From the NCBI GenBank assembly GCA_028287745.1, contig JAQBPB010000036.1, positions 24,816-88,815 of the forward strand: a stretch of DNA of 64,000 nt. The letters run 5' to 3'. Source of the stretch: Chloroflexota bacterium. GTDB lineage: Bacteria; Chloroflexota; Chloroflexia; Chloroheliales; Chloroheliaceae. Below are positions 35,013 to 44,123 of this stretch, one piece after another (position 1 is the first letter of the stretch; each line of letters starts with the position of its first letter). A program made the position numbers and the translations under genes. Below the pieces are notes generated by a model. It was not told the DNA's origin. It ran no database searches and saw only the letters and a list, made by a program, of their open reading frames with translations.

Positions 35013-36230
35013 ATGTTTTTCAATGGTAAAGGCCGAAAGTTTAGCCTTACTTTAATGAGTTTCTTGCTCGTAACATTGTTACTGGCCGCTTGCGGTGAGG
35101 CTACCAATACCGCGGCCCCGGCGGCTTCTACTGCCCCTGCTAGCGCAACAACTGCTGCCGCCGGTGCTACTACTGCCGCCGCCGCTTCAGCGGGCGCGTC
35201 CACCAGTGCCGCCGCAACCCCTTCCAACAGCTACAAAGTCAGCGCCAATGTTACTTTGAGCGGAAGTGGCGCCAGTTTCCCTGACAAGGCTTATCAGAAA
35301 TGGATTGCGAACTTTGCTACCGCCAATCCTTCGGTTAAATTGAGCTACAAAAGCGTGGGTAGCGGCACCGGCCGCAAAGCTTTCTTTGCCGGTGAAGTGG
35401 ATTTCGCCGGGTCGGATGCTTACCCTTCCAGGACCGAAACCGAAAATTACGGCAAGCCGATTGTCACCATCCCGACCACGATCAGCGGTGTGACCCTGGC
35501 TTACAACTTGCCCGGCGTGACCGGCTTGCGCCTCAGCCCGGAAATCCTGGGCGGCCTGTACACCGGCCGGATTGCCAGGTGGAACGATGCCGCCATTAAG
35601 GCTGAAAACCCGAGCGCGACCCTGCCCGACACCGCGATTACCTTCGCCGTACGGTCAGACAGCTCCGGCACCAGTGACATCTTCAGCAACTACCTGGCCG
35701 CCGTCAGCCCGGAATTCAAAGCGCTGGGTATCGCAGGCAGCCAGCCGGAATGGGGTAAAGGCGGTATCCAGATAACCAAGGGCGAACAAAACCCTGGCGT
35801 TGCGACCGCAATCAAACAAAACGTCGGGATGATCGGCTATGTCGATTTCGGCGACGCGGTAGCCCAGAATTTGGTCTTTGCCGACCTGAAGAATGCCGCC
35901 GGTCAGTACGTCAAACCCAGCCCGGAAAGCTTCAGCCAGGCCGAACCGGCCGGGGGCGTGCCGGACAACCTGCAACTGAAGGTTGCCAACAGCGCTAACC
36001 CAAAGGCTTACCCGATTACTTCGACCACCTGGATTATCCTGCCTAAAGATATGAAGGACAAGGATAAAGCCGAAGCCCTGATAACCTTCCTGTGGTGGGT
36101 TACCCACGACCAGCAGCAAATTGGCGCGGTTAAGGAACTCGGTTTCGCCGCCCTGCCTGCCTCGGTCCTGCCCAAGATTGAGTCAACGCTCAAGAGCATA
36201 ACCGCTAACGGGCAGCCGGTGCTCAAGTAA
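35013..36230 (+). CDS. pstS: Phosphate-binding lipoprotein PstS
   Basis: 405 residues; AGGAGAG lies 8 bp before the ATG. A signal peptide ends in lipobox LLAAC. A linker of about 50 residues of Ala/Thr/Ser follows, then the phosphate-binding domain with LSGSGASFPDKAYQKWI, KLSYKSVGSGTGRKAF and DFAGSDAYPS, the loops that hold phosphate. ITFAVRSDSSGTSDIF and YPITSTTWIILPKD complete the family pattern. It captures phosphate outside the membrane and delivers it to PstCA. It is the first gene of the pst operon, controlled by the 11-bp hexamer arrays upstream. Confidence 0.97.
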   Translation: MFFNGKGRKFSLTLMSFLLVTLLLAACGEATNTAAPAASTAPASATTAAAGATTAAAASAGASTSAAATPSNSYKVSANVTLSGSGASFPDKAYQKWIANFATANPSVKLSYKSVGSGTGRKAFFAGEVDFAGSDAYPSRTETENYGKPIVTIPTTISGVTLAYNLPGVTGLRLSPEILGGLYTGRIARWNDAAIKAENPSATLPDTAITFAVRSDSSGTSDIFSNYLAAVSPEFKALGIAGSQPEWGKGGIQITKGEQNPGVATAIKQNVGMIGYVDFGDAVAQNLVFADLKNAAGQYVKPSPESFSQAEPAGGVPDNLQLKVANSANPKAYPITSTTWIILPKDMKDKDKAEALITFLWWVTHDQQQIGAVKELGFAALPASVLPKIESTLKSITANGQPVLK

Positions 36231-36245
36231 ATTAGAGTTTTATTG

Positions 36246-36308
36246 GGGATGTACAGCCCGGACAGCGTCTGAATTAACTAATTCGACCCTGTTCTGGCTG
36301 GACATCCC
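36246..36308 (+). other. Intercistronic stem-loop between pstS and pstC-A
   Basis: Three stacked helices separated by single mismatches: GGGATGT/ACATCCC (36246-36252 with 36302-36308), CAGCC/GGCTG (36254-36258 with 36296-36300) and GGACAG/CTGTTC (36260-36265 with 36289-36294). No T-tract follows immediately. It may protect pstS mRNA or reduce expression of the downstream membrane genes relative to the binding protein. Confidence 0.65.
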
Positions 36309-36350
36309 TGTTTGGGATAATTAAAGGAATAGTTACAGGATACAAATTTA

Positions 36351-38513
36351 ATGGCAACCAATTACCAGGCAATAACGCCCTCACCTGCTCCCACACCCCA
36401 GCCTGAGGTTAATTCTAAAATTGGCCGCAACCGGGGCGATAGTATTTTCGTGGGAATTACCGTTGTCTTTGCCTGTCTGATTATTGGTATTGTTTTGATT
36501 TTTGGCCTTCAGTTGGTTGCAGGCAGTTGGGATGCTCTAACCACCACCGGACTGGATTTCTTCACCCGCTTTGAATGGACCATCAACGAGCAAGCCGAGC
36601 CGCCTGTTTTTATCTTTGGCGCTTTGAATTTTATCTACGGCACCTTATTGGTATCTACTATCGCGGTGGTGCTGGGCGGCACAATCAGTCTTGGCGCGGC
36701 TATCTTCCTCTCGGAGTACGCCCCGACCTGGCTGCGCGGCCCGCTGGGTGCGACCATCGAACTGCTGGCCGCCGTACCCAGCGTTATTTACGGCTTCTGG
36801 GGCATACAGGTACTTTCGCCAATTATGGGCGGTTCGGTAGAGCCTTTCCTGCGCGGGGCCCTGGGCTGGCTGCCAATGTTCAACGACAAAGTCCTTAATA
36901 CCGCCACCAATCGAGAGCAAACTCTTTCTTTTACCGGGCGTGACCTTTTAACCGCCGGTCTTATTCTCTCGATAATGATCATACCCATTGTTACTTCAAT
37001 CAGCCGGGACGTCATCCGAACCGTACCCGACAGCCAGCGCGAAGGCATGCTGGCGATGGGCGCGACCCGCTGGCAGACCATTACCAGGGCCGTATTGCCT
37101 TATGGTAAGAGCGGCATCGTGGGCGCGTTAATCCTCGGGTTGGGCCGGGCTATCGGTGAAACCGTCGCGATGGTCTTCCTGGTGGGCGGCGCATCCTCGA
37201 TTTACGGCCCATCGGCCAGCCTGTTCGCTAAAGGTGAAACCCTGGCTTCCAAAATCAGCACCAGTGTGGGCGATGCCGGGCTGCCCCAGGCGTTTTCAGC
37301 CATTATGGCGCTTGGCCTGGTCCTGTTTGTAATAACGCTGGTAGTTAATCTTGTCGCCCGCCGGTTGGTGACCGGGGCAAGCGCCAATTCAGCCCGCAAT
37401 AGCAATAAAAGTAAGCAAACCAGTCCTCAAGCCTTGAGAACAATCACTACCGGGTTTAGACAACTAATTTTCCCATTAACCCTGCTGGTGCTTTCGCCTT
37501 ACCTGGGCCTGACCCTGGTGGTGGCGCTGCTGGTTGGCTGGGCCGCTATCCGGTCTTTAAGGGCTTATGAAATCAAGCTGGAAGGGCAAAACCGCAAACT
37601 TCCGGGCTTGCTCGGCTTTATATCACACCCTTCACGGTCTTACAGCTACCGCAAAAAGATTGACCGGGTGATGCGCGTAATGCTTATCGGGGCGACTGCC
37701 GCCGCGATCATCCCGCTTTTCAGTATCCTGCTTTTCGTTACGGTTAGAGGATTGCCGCAGGTATTTGAGCCGGGTTTCATCTTTAATGATGGGCGGCCGG
37801 ACGTAGCCGGAGAATCTTTAGGTTTAGCCCACGCCATCCTGGGAACCCTGATAATGACCGGCATCGGAGCGGCTATCGGGATACCGATTGGCCTGATGGC
37901 CGGGATTTACCTTTCCGAGTTCGGGCGCGGCCGTTTCGCCGGTCTGGTACGCTTTATGGCCGATATGCTACAGGGTATCCCCAGCATTATTGTCGGTATC
38001 GTGGTCTACCAGGTAATCGTCCGCAACCGGATTTTTGTCGATACCGGGGCGAATGTCACCGCTCCGCAGACCGGGTGGGCCGGTGGTATCGCCCTGGCAA
38101 TAATGATTGTGCCCGTAATTACCCGCACGACCGAGGAAATCCTTAAGCTGGTGCCGGACAGTATCCGGGAAGCCGGGCTGGCCCTGGGTGTACCAAAATG
38201 GAAAGTAACCCTCACAGTTATTCTACCGGCGGCTTTTACCGGGGTCGTGACCGGTATCTTGCTGGGGGTCGCCCGTATCGCCGGAGAAACCGCGCCTTTG
38301 ATCTTTACGGCCGGGCTGCTTAATTACTTTCCGTCCAGTATCGGCCAGCAAACCCCTGCCCTTACGACTTACATCTTCCAGGCTTCGCGGGGAGCGGCCC
38401 AGAATGAAATCAACCAGTTATGGGGTGCGGCTTTCGTCCTGGTCTTTATGATTTTCGGCCTGACCCTGGCGGTGCGCTTCTTTACGCGCAGCCGTCTAAA
38501 AGCCAGCCTTTAA
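36351..38513 (+). CDS. Fused phosphate ABC transporter permease PstC-PstA
   Basis: 720 residues, the sum of two permeases. Residues about 1-340 are PstC: FGALNFIYGTLLVSTIAVVL, AIFLSEYAPTWLRGPLGATI, ELLAAVPSVIYGFWGI and the coupling-loop EGMLAMGATRWQTI. Residues about 345-430 are a bridge with two extra hydrophobic segments (LIFPLTLLVLSPYLGLTLVV). Residues about 435-720 are PstA: AGIYLSEFGRGRFAGLVRFM, DMLQGIPSIIVGIVVYQ and REAGLALGVPKWKVTLTVIL. There is one frame, no internal stop and no frameshift, so the fusion is real in this assembly. It forms the whole membrane channel from one chain and pairs with the two PstB ATPases encoded next. Confidence 0.95.
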   Translation: MATNYQAITPSPAPTPQPEVNSKIGRNRGDSIFVGITVVFACLIIGIVLIFGLQLVAGSWDALTTTGLDFFTRFEWTINEQAEPPVFIFGALNFIYGTLLVSTIAVVLGGTISLGAAIFLSEYAPTWLRGPLGATIELLAAVPSVIYGFWGIQVLSPIMGGSVEPFLRGALGWLPMFNDKVLNTATNREQTLSFTGRDLLTAGLILSIMIIPIVTSISRDVIRTVPDSQREGMLAMGATRWQTITRAVLPYGKSGIVGALILGLGRAIGETVAMVFLVGGASSIYGPSASLFAKGETLASKISTSVGDAGLPQAFSAIMALGLVLFVITLVVNLVARRLVTGASANSARNSNKSKQTSPQALRTITTGFRQLIFPLTLLVLSPYLGLTLVVALLVGWAAIRSLRAYEIKLEGQNRKLPGLLGFISHPSRSYSYRKKIDRVMRVMLIGATAAAIIPLFSILLFVTVRGLPQVFEPGFIFNDGRPDVAGESLGLAHAILGTLIMTGIGAAIGIPIGLMAGIYLSEFGRGRFAGLVRFMADMLQGIPSIIVGIVVYQVIVRNRIFVDTGANVTAPQTGWAGGIALAIMIVPVITRTTEEILKLVPDSIREAGLALGVPKWKVTLTVILPAAFTGVVTGILLGVARIAGETAPLIFTAGLLNYFPSSIGQQTPALTTYIFQASRGAAQNEINQLWGAAFVLVFMIFGLTLAVRFFTRSRLKASL

Positions 38514-38534
38514 GGGAAGGATAGAAATAAATCC

Positions 38535-39359
38535 GTGACTATTGTAGAAGAAAAACAAAATCTGGCCCAGGAACCGGCTCCGGTTAAAGGGGCCAGCCTG
38601 AGTGTCGAGAAATTAGACGCTTTCTACGGCCGCCACATGGCAATCAGACAGGTCAGTATCGAGTTTGAAGCCAATAAGATAGCAGCCCTGATTGGCCCTA
38701 GCGGCTGCGGGAAAAGTACCCTTTTGCGCACTCTCAACCGCATGCACGAAACTTTGCCGAAAGCTACCGTCAAAGGGGTGGTCAAACTTAACGAGCAAAA
38801 TATCTACGCGCCGGAGGTGGACCCGGCCCTGATACGACGGCGCATCGGGATGGTCTTTCAAAAGCCCAATCCCTTCCCGGCCCTTACCATCTGGGAGAAT
38901 GTTGTCTCCGGCCTGCAAATTCAGGGCCAGAGCAACAAAAAACAGCTAATGGAAGTCGCTGAAATGAACTTGCGCCGGGCTTTCTTATGGGACGATGTGA
39001 AAGATAAGCTCGATGAACCGGGCACTTCGCTTTCGGGCGGGCAGCAGCAGCGGTTGTGCATCGCCCGGACCATCGCGATTGAGCCGGAAGTTATCCTGAT
39101 GGACGAACCTTGCAGCGCCCTAGACCCAATTTCGACTATCAAGATCGAAGAGCTCATGCTCGAACTTAAGAAACGCTTCACGATTGTGATTGTTACCCAC
39201 AATATGCAGCAAGCCGCCCGTGTTTCGGACAAGACCGCTTTTATGCTGGCCGGGGCCGAACGGACCGGGGAACTGGTCGAATATAACGATACCAGGAAAA
39301 TGTTCACCTCCCCCAGGGACCCGCGCACCGAACAGTATATTACTGGCCGGTTTGGTTAA
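38535..39359 (+). CDS. pstB: Phosphate import ATP-binding protein PstB (copy 1)
   Basis: 274 residues from a GTG start. Walker [11 protein letters not shown]-loop in [14 protein letters not shown], signature [16 protein letters not shown], Walker [14 protein letters not shown] and H-loop [16 protein letters not shown] are all intact. The KPNPFP block is typical of PstB. It energises phosphate uptake through the PstC-A fusion. It starts 21 bp after the permease stop. A second copy follows at 39413. Confidence 0.96.
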   Translation: MTIVEEKQNLAQEPAPVKGASLSVEKLDAFYGRHMAIRQVSIEFEANKIAALIGPSGCGKSTLLRTLNRMHETLPKATVKGVVKLNEQNIYAPEVDPALIRRRIGMVFQKPNPFPALTIWENVVSGLQIQGQSNKKQLMEVAEMNLRRAFLWDDVKDKLDEPGTSLSGGQQQRLCIARTIAIEPEVILMDEPCSALDPISTIKIEELMLELKKRFTIVIVTHNMQQAARVSDKTAFMLAGAERTGELVEYNDTRKMFTSPRDPRTEQYITGRFG

Positions 39360-39412
39360 TAACCGCCTGGGAATTTAGCGGCCGGTAATTAGTTCAAGGG
39401 ACTATAAAAATT

Positions 39413-40339
39413 ATGTTGAATACAACACGAAATAAGAATAGTGCAGAAGATAAAAAAGAACGTTCCGTTATGAGTGAAATAATAAACCCGCTAACCGGGA
39501 CAAAGCCCCGGTTTATACCTACCTTCAAGGTGGCCGAGCCGGTCGCCGGGGTTGCCGCCGAAGCGGGCGTCAGTGTCGCCAAAATGGAAGTTCAGAAGGT
39601 TAATTTCTACTACGGGCAATTCCAGGCTCTGCGTGAAATTGACATGACCATTCCTTCCCGCCGGATTACTTCGATTATTGGTCCCAGCGGCACCGGCAAA
39701 TCCACTTACCTGCGCCTGTTAAACCGCATGAGCGATCTAACTCCCGGCTCACGGGTAGAAGGCAGGATTAGGCTGGACGGCCAAAATATCTTTGGCGGTA
39801 TGGATGTAGTCCAGTTGCGGCGCCGGATTGGGATGGTTTTCCAGAAACCAAACCCCTTCCCAAAGTCCATTTACGATAATATCGCTTACGGTCCTCGCCA
39901 GCACGGCATCACTAAAAAGGCCCAGTTGGATGAGATTGTTGAGAAAAGTGCCACCAAGGCCTTTATCTGGAATGAGATAAAAGACAAGCTGCACATTTCC
40001 GCCCTGGCCCTTTCGGGCGGGCAGCAGCAGCGGCTGTGTATCGCCCGGGCTATCGCGGTCGAGCCGGAAGTTATCCTGATGGACGAACCTTGCAGCGCCC
40101 TGGACCCGATTTCGACTATCAAGATCGAAGAACTCATGCTCAATTTGCGGGCGCATTACACGATTGTGATTGTTACCCATAATATGCAGCAAGCGGCGCG
40201 GACCAGCGACTTTACGTCGGTATTTATGATGGCCCCGGACCGGGCGGGAATGCTGGTTGAGTTTGGCAATACCAAACAGATCTTTACGAATCCGAAAAAC
40301 GAGCGGACCGAGCAATATATTACCGGCCGGTTTGGTTAA
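39413..40339 (+). CDS. pstB: Phosphate import ATP-binding protein PstB (copy 2)
   Basis: 308 residues with an N-terminal extension of about 45 residues compared with copy 1; the ATG at 39470 ([10 protein letters not shown]) is an alternative start. Walker [59 protein letters not shown] and [12 protein letters not shown] are intact, so both copies should be active. DNA identity with copy 1 is very high over the signature-Walker B segment (a 41-nt identical run at 39081-39121 and 40061-40101) and much lower elsewhere. That pattern suggests local gene conversion or strong constraint. The two ATPases could form a heterodimer on the asymmetric fused permease (inference). Confidence 0.95.
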   Translation: MLNTTRNKNSAEDKKERSVMSEIINPLTGTKPRFIPTFKVAEPVAGVAAEAGVSVAKMEVQKVNFYYGQFQALREIDMTIPSRRITSIIGPSGTGKSTYLRLLNRMSDLTPGSRVEGRIRLDGQNIFGGMDVVQLRRRIGMVFQKPNPFPKSIYDNIAYGPRQHGITKKAQLDEIVEKSATKAFIWNEIKDKLHISALALSGGQQQRLCIARAIAVEPEVILMDEPCSALDPISTIKIEELMLNLRAHYTIVIVTHNMQQAARTSDFTSVFMMAPDRAGMLVEFGNTKQIFTNPKNERTEQYITGRFG

Positions 40340-40430
40340 AAATAGTGAGTGGCATGTTGTTGGATGATAAAAGTTTCCATTAAATAAATGGTTGATTGCG
40401 GGGTAAAAGGCCCTGGCAAGGAGCAAAGTG

Positions 40431-41117
40431 ATGGCTTTACGCGAAAATTACTCCATAATTCTCAATAAACTACAGGATGATTTACTCTTCCTGGGCAGCC
40501 TGGTATCAAAAGCGACCGGACAAGCGGTAGAGGCGATGATTAATCGCGACCCTTACAAGGCGGAAAGAGTTATCGCCGGGGACATAGAAATCAATATGCG
40601 CCGGTTTGAGTGGGAAGAAAAAGCCCTGCTGGTGCTGGCAACTCAGAACCCGGTCGCCAGCGACCTGCGGTTCATCGCGGCCGGAATTCATATCGTAGAT
40701 GAACTGGAGCGGATGGGCGACCATGCCAAGGGGGTTGCCCGGATTAGCCTGAACATCGGCAATGTCCCTTTAATTTTTCCCAAAGTTCCCCTGCCGGAGA
40801 TGTCCCGGATAGCCTGCAACATGCTGGACCAGTCGCTCATAGCGTTTACCAACCGGGACGCCGCCCTGGCTCTGAAAACCGGCGAGCAAGATGACATACT
40901 TGATAACCTGTACAACACCGTCCAGGGCGACTTGCTGGAGTTAATGCTGGCCGACCGCGCGAATATCCAACAAGCCAACCTGTTACTCTGGTCGGTCCAC
41001 AACCTTGAGCGGATAGGCGACCGGATAACCAATATCTGCGAGCGGGTGATTTTTGTCGCAACCGGCCAGATGCAAGAAATTCCCGGTTCTTACTCGCGGC
41101 GGCTGACGCCTTCTTGA
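40431..41117 (+). CDS. phoU: Phosphate transport regulator PhoU
   Basis: 228 residues from the ATG at 40431, which has AAGGAG 8 bp upstream; the GTG at 40428 is possible. Two PhoU helical bundles show the metal-binding pattern, including VIAGDIEINMRRFEWEEKAL, AAGIHIVDELERMGDHAKGV and HNLERIGDRITNICERVIF (E/DxxxD repeats). PhoU represses Pho signalling by linking the Pst transporter to the PhoR kinase. No phoR/phoB pair is in the window. It is the last gene of the operon, before a strong terminator. Confidence 0.95.
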   Translation: MALRENYSIILNKLQDDLLFLGSLVSKATGQAVEAMINRDPYKAERVIAGDIEINMRRFEWEEKALLVLATQNPVASDLRFIAAGIHIVDELERMGDHAKGVARISLNIGNVPLIFPKVPLPEMSRIACNMLDQSLIAFTNRDAALALKTGEQDDILDNLYNTVQGDLLELMLADRANIQQANLLLWSVHNLERIGDRITNICERVIFVATGQMQEIPGSYSRRLTPS

Positions 41118-41154
41118 AAAATTCTCGAATCATACTTACCCAAACCAATTCACA

Positions 41155-41190
41155 AATCCACTTCTTTAACGAACGGAAGTGGATTTTATT
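41155..41190 (+). terminator. Rho-independent terminator of the pst operon
   Basis: AATCCACTTC (41155-41164) pairs perfectly with GAAGTGGATT (41176-41185); TTATTT follows. Confidence 0.85.
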
Positions 41191-41233
41191 TAGGAAGGGT
41201 TTATGCCGGGTGTCAGGTTCAGTTTAAGACAGC

Positions 41234-41554
41234 TTAATCCCACAGCGGGACCAGTTCAAGGTTGTTACAACTGGCGGTCCGGTCGCCAATATTTGCGAGT
41301 ACCTGGTTATAGGTATATTGCCCAAAGCCCATGCCATCGAACCATGTCAATAGATAGCCTTCCAATTCGGGCTGCTGGCGGTTGTTAAATATTTTGAAAG
41401 CCAGGTCACGGGCTTTGTCTTCGCAAAGAATATTTAAAAGTTGTTCCAATTTAATGACCCGGCAGGCAAATTCCCGCCCGCCAACACGCTGAATTTCACT
41501 CTGTCGGAACTGGTTCGCCAGGCAGTGGATAGTTTGATCTTTAACTTCTAACAT
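41234..41554 (-). CDS. Small uncharacterised protein, 106 residues
   Basis: The ATG at 41554 has GGAGGG 8 bp upstream, so translation is likely. I do not recognise the sequence. It looks soluble and alpha-rich, with the stretches HCLANQFRQSEIQRVGGREF, IKLEQLLNILCEDKARDLAF and GYLLTWFDGMGFGQYTYN. There is no signal peptide or metal cluster; cysteines are few and not in pairs. It lies on the same strand as, and 390 bp downstream of, the peptide-export operon, beyond a structured element at 41646-41720 that falls in its leader. A link to the export operon is possible but not supported by spacing. Confidence 0.6.
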   Translation of the reverse strand: MLEVKDQTIHCLANQFRQSEIQRVGGREFACRVIKLEQLLNILCEDKARDLAFKIFNNRQQPELEGYLLTWFDGMGFGQYTYNQVLANIGDRTASCNNLELVPLWD

Positions 41555-41645
41555 ATTAGGTACCCTCCACTCAAAGACTGCACAAAAGTCTTAGACTGAA
41601 ATAAATATGAGGTGTATACAAGGATGCGGTAGCGGGTATAGAGGC

Positions 41646-41720
41646 AGGTTGGTGCAACCCAAAGCGCCTCAATCCTGTTTAGCCGGATAGCGCTTTTTAA
41701 ACCAACCTGGTGAAACCAGG
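41646..41720. other. Compact structured element in leader of the small gene
   Basis: Nested perfect helices: AGGTTGGT/ACCAACCT (41646-41653 with 41701-41708), AAAGCGC/GCGCTTT (41661-41667 with 41690-41696) and ATCC/GGAT (41672-41675 with 41685-41688). An overlapping hairpin CCTGGT-GAA-ACCAGG lies at 41706-41720 and would compete with the outer helix. On the plus strand GCGCTTTTT resembles a terminator; on the minus strand it lies about 90 nt before the small gene's start. The rest of 41555-41945 is AT-rich with no gene. Confidence 0.5.
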
Positions 41721-41893
41721 AGTATTTTAAGGACAGTCGGAAAACTCGGCGCTTAATTTCAGGAAAGGAATAATTAGATTATTACTATTTAAAATACATC
41801 TACAAGAGGAATATAAAGCAAGATTTTAATTTAACCTATGAACCATGTCACAGACCAAATATTTATTTAACCCATTATAAAAATAATATTATA

Positions 41894-41917
41894 AGTATGA
41901 CTTAATTATATCATACT
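41894..41917 (-). terminator. Weak hairpin after the peptide-export operon
   Basis: AGTATGA (41894-41900) and TCATACT (41911-41917) form a 7-bp stem. On the minus strand it is followed by TATAATATTATTTTTAT. It is 30-50 bp after the last export gene. Confidence 0.4.
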
Positions 41918-41945
41918 CTATTATTTTGCAAATACCTTTTATAAA

Positions 41946-44123
41946 CTAGGGGTGAGCAATCACAATTAGAGTTGGAGCGCGCCGGAGTACGCACTCGACC
42001 GATTGGCGAGCAGTCGTAGGGTCAAGGGCGGCAAAACTTTCATCCAGCACCAGCACCTGGGGATTTTGAAGTAAAGCCCGGGCCACGAACAGGCGGCTGC
42101 GCTCTCCGTGAGATAACTGCCAGCCGCTTTCACCGACCATTTGCTGCATTCCGGCGGGCATACGTTCTAGCAAATCGCCCAGCCCCAATTCCCGGCAGAT
42201 TACCTCGGCTTCGGCCAGGTCTTCCTCCCTGGGCGGCCAGGCCCGGCCCATCAACAGGTTAAAGGCAAAGGTCTGGCTGATTACATAATTTTCGTGGAAC
42301 TGGGGTGCCAGGACGACCTGCTTGCGCCAGACCTGGTCGCCCAGAGTCGGCCGGTCCAGCCCATTCAAAAGTAGCATCCCGGAGTTAGCTTCTCGCAAGC
42401 CGCTTAAAATAGAAATAAGGGTAGATTTCCCGCCACCGGACGACCCTTCTAACAGTACCCGGTCGCCGCGCAGAATCCGCAAATTACAGCCTTTCAGGAC
42501 CAGTTCGGAATGTTCGCTATAGCGGAAGTTCAGCCGCCGGGCTTCCAGCACTGCCGGGGGCGGCGTGCCGGACCGGGTGGCCGTGACCTCTGCCAGGTCC
42601 GGCTCAACGAACCGGCTGAGCATCGAGGGACCAGCCGCCCCGGCTATTTCTTTACGCCGGGCGGAAATTAACAGCAGGGAAACCTGCTTCCAGGCAGCGG
42701 CGGCCATTCCCAGATTGAGCATGCTTTCGCTAAAGTTAGCCAGTGGCAGGTAAACCAGCAGGATACCGCCCAGGCTGAGGGCAATACTGGCTAAATCGGG
42801 TGGCCCCTGCAAAATCTGGCTTCCCAGGAGCAAGAGAGCCGTGAAAATCCAGCCCCGGTAGATCAGTACTCCCACCCACGAGGCCGGGTTATCCATTCCC
42901 TGCGAGGCGGATAGGTAGCCGGTCAGGGAGCGGTCCTCCTCAGTATGCCAGTGTTTAGGCGGTTCCTGGGCCAGACGCGTCTGGTAGCCGACCATTCGCT
43001 CGACCAGGTTATGGGTCATGTCCAGGCGGGTTTCGGTCCAGCGCAAGCGCCTGTGCCAGTAGCGCACGCCCAGCCCGACTGCCAGGGCCAGCCAGGCAAC
43101 CAGCAGCAGCACGTGATTAAAGCCGCCCGCCCCGGCCCACAGGACTGGCACTGCCGTGGCAAATTCAACCAGAGCGTAAATTACACCCAGGCTACCCTGG
43201 AGGGCTTGCATTTCGAGCACTTCCGACTCAATAACCCGGCCCAACAACTGACCGGCTCCCTGGTGGCGAGTTTCATCCGACTTCAAGCGGAGTGCGCCCT
43301 GCAACAAGCGCCGCTTCATGACGATGCCGACCTGGGCCGTAATCAGACCTTCCAGCCAGCGGCGGGCTCCGCCGGTCGGCACCTGGCAGAAAATAAACCA
43401 GGCCCATAAAAAGAGCCAACCGGCCTGGACCTGGCCTTGCAGGACCGCCGCCGCCAGGCAGCCCCAGGACAATACCCAGCACAGGCGGTTGATTACAAAG
43501 ATAAATACCAGGCCCAGCAGGTACTTTAAGACCCCGGCCTCTCGCAGTTCTCGCCAGAGGTTACCGCCGCCCGGCAGCCGCAGCATCCAACCCATCCTGA
43601 CCGGCAGCGCTCCTAAACGCTCGCGTAAAATACCGGCCCGGGCCTTTGCCTGTAACTTCGGCGGGACCCCGGCCTCCTGGAGCATCTCATCTACTTCGCT
43701 GACCAGCGGTGCTTCCAGGCGCTGTTTCAGGAAACCGGCGACCTTTGCAAGCGGCAGGCGGCGCACTTTTAAGTCGGGCCCCAACAGGTTAAGCCCGCCG
43801 GGTAAATTGCCAAATTTGCGTTTCAGCACCGCGATTAGCCGCCACTCGCCCTCAATCTGCACCCGCAGCACCGCCGGGCCGCTTTGGGACAGCAGCAAAT
43901 CTATTTCGTTATAGGTCGTGGTTACTCCGGCAGCGTCAACTTCCAGCTGGCTGGCCAGCCCTTCGACCCATTTTTCCATAACCGGATAGTCGGCCAGGTC
44001 CAGTTTTTGGGGCGGGCGCGGTAATTCGACCGGGCGCGGCAAAAGACCGCTGCGGCGGCTGAGTTCGGTTACTACCTCGTTGACCCGGTCCAGGGACCAG
44101 CTGCATTCCTTTAAGGTGATCAT
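41946..44123 (-). CDS. ABC transporter with degenerate N-terminal domain, NBD ends just after H-loop
   Basis: 725 residues. Residues about 40-150 look like a C39-type fold without catalytic residues: no Cys in the expected place, but the pattern YNEIDLLLSQSGPAVLRVQ...LIAVLKRKFGNL...LGPDLKVRRLPLAKV is reminiscent of it. An exporter membrane domain (about 190-490) follows, then an ATPase domain with Walker A GSSGGGKST, signature LSHGERSRLFVARALL, Walker B VLVLDESFAALDP and IVIAHP, where it stops. The usual 40-50 residues after the H-loop are missing; the downstream DNA encodes no continuation. The start overlaps the previous gene by ATGA, so it is translationally coupled to the C39-ABC gene and probably forms a heterodimer with it. 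Confidence 0.85.
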   Translation of the reverse strand: MITLKECSWSLDRVNEVVTELSRRSGLLPRPVELPRPPQKLDLADYPVMEKWVEGLASQLEVDAAGVTTTYNEIDLLLSQSGPAVLRVQIEGEWRLIAVLKRKFGNLPGGLNLLGPDLKVRRLPLAKVAGFLKQRLEAPLVSEVDEMLQEAGVPPKLQAKARAGILRERLGALPVRMGWMLRLPGGGNLWRELREAGVLKYLLGLVFIFVINRLCWVLSWGCLAAAVLQGQVQAGWLFLWAWFIFCQVPTGGARRWLEGLITAQVGIVMKRRLLQGALRLKSDETRHQGAGQLLGRVIESEVLEMQALQGSLGVIYALVEFATAVPVLWAGAGGFNHVLLLVAWLALAVGLGVRYWHRRLRWTETRLDMTHNLVERMVGYQTRLAQEPPKHWHTEEDRSLTGYLSASQGMDNPASWVGVLIYRGWIFTALLLLGSQILQGPPDLASIALSLGGILLVYLPLANFSESMLNLGMAAAAWKQVSLLLISARRKEIAGAAGPSMLSRFVEPDLAEVTATRSGTPPPAVLEARRLNFRYSEHSELVLKGCNLRILRGDRVLLEGSSGGGKSTLISILSGLREANSGMLLLNGLDRPTLGDQVWRKQVVLAPQFHENYVISQTFAFNLLMGRAWPPREEDLAEAEVICRELGLGDLLERMPAGMQQMVGESGWQLSHGERSRLFVARALLQNPQVLVLDESFAALDPTTARQSVECVLRRAPTLIVIAHP

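Noticed and set aside
36351..38513. Frameshift artefact joining pstC and pstA
   Set aside because: The bridge is itself a plausible protein segment with hydrophobic helices in the same frame, with no stop or ribosome site inside suggesting two genes.
41839..41866. PHO-box-like hexamers near the export operon
   Set aside because: TTAACC-like hexamers occur but are not at 11-bp steps, unlike those before pstS and the UgpB-like gene.
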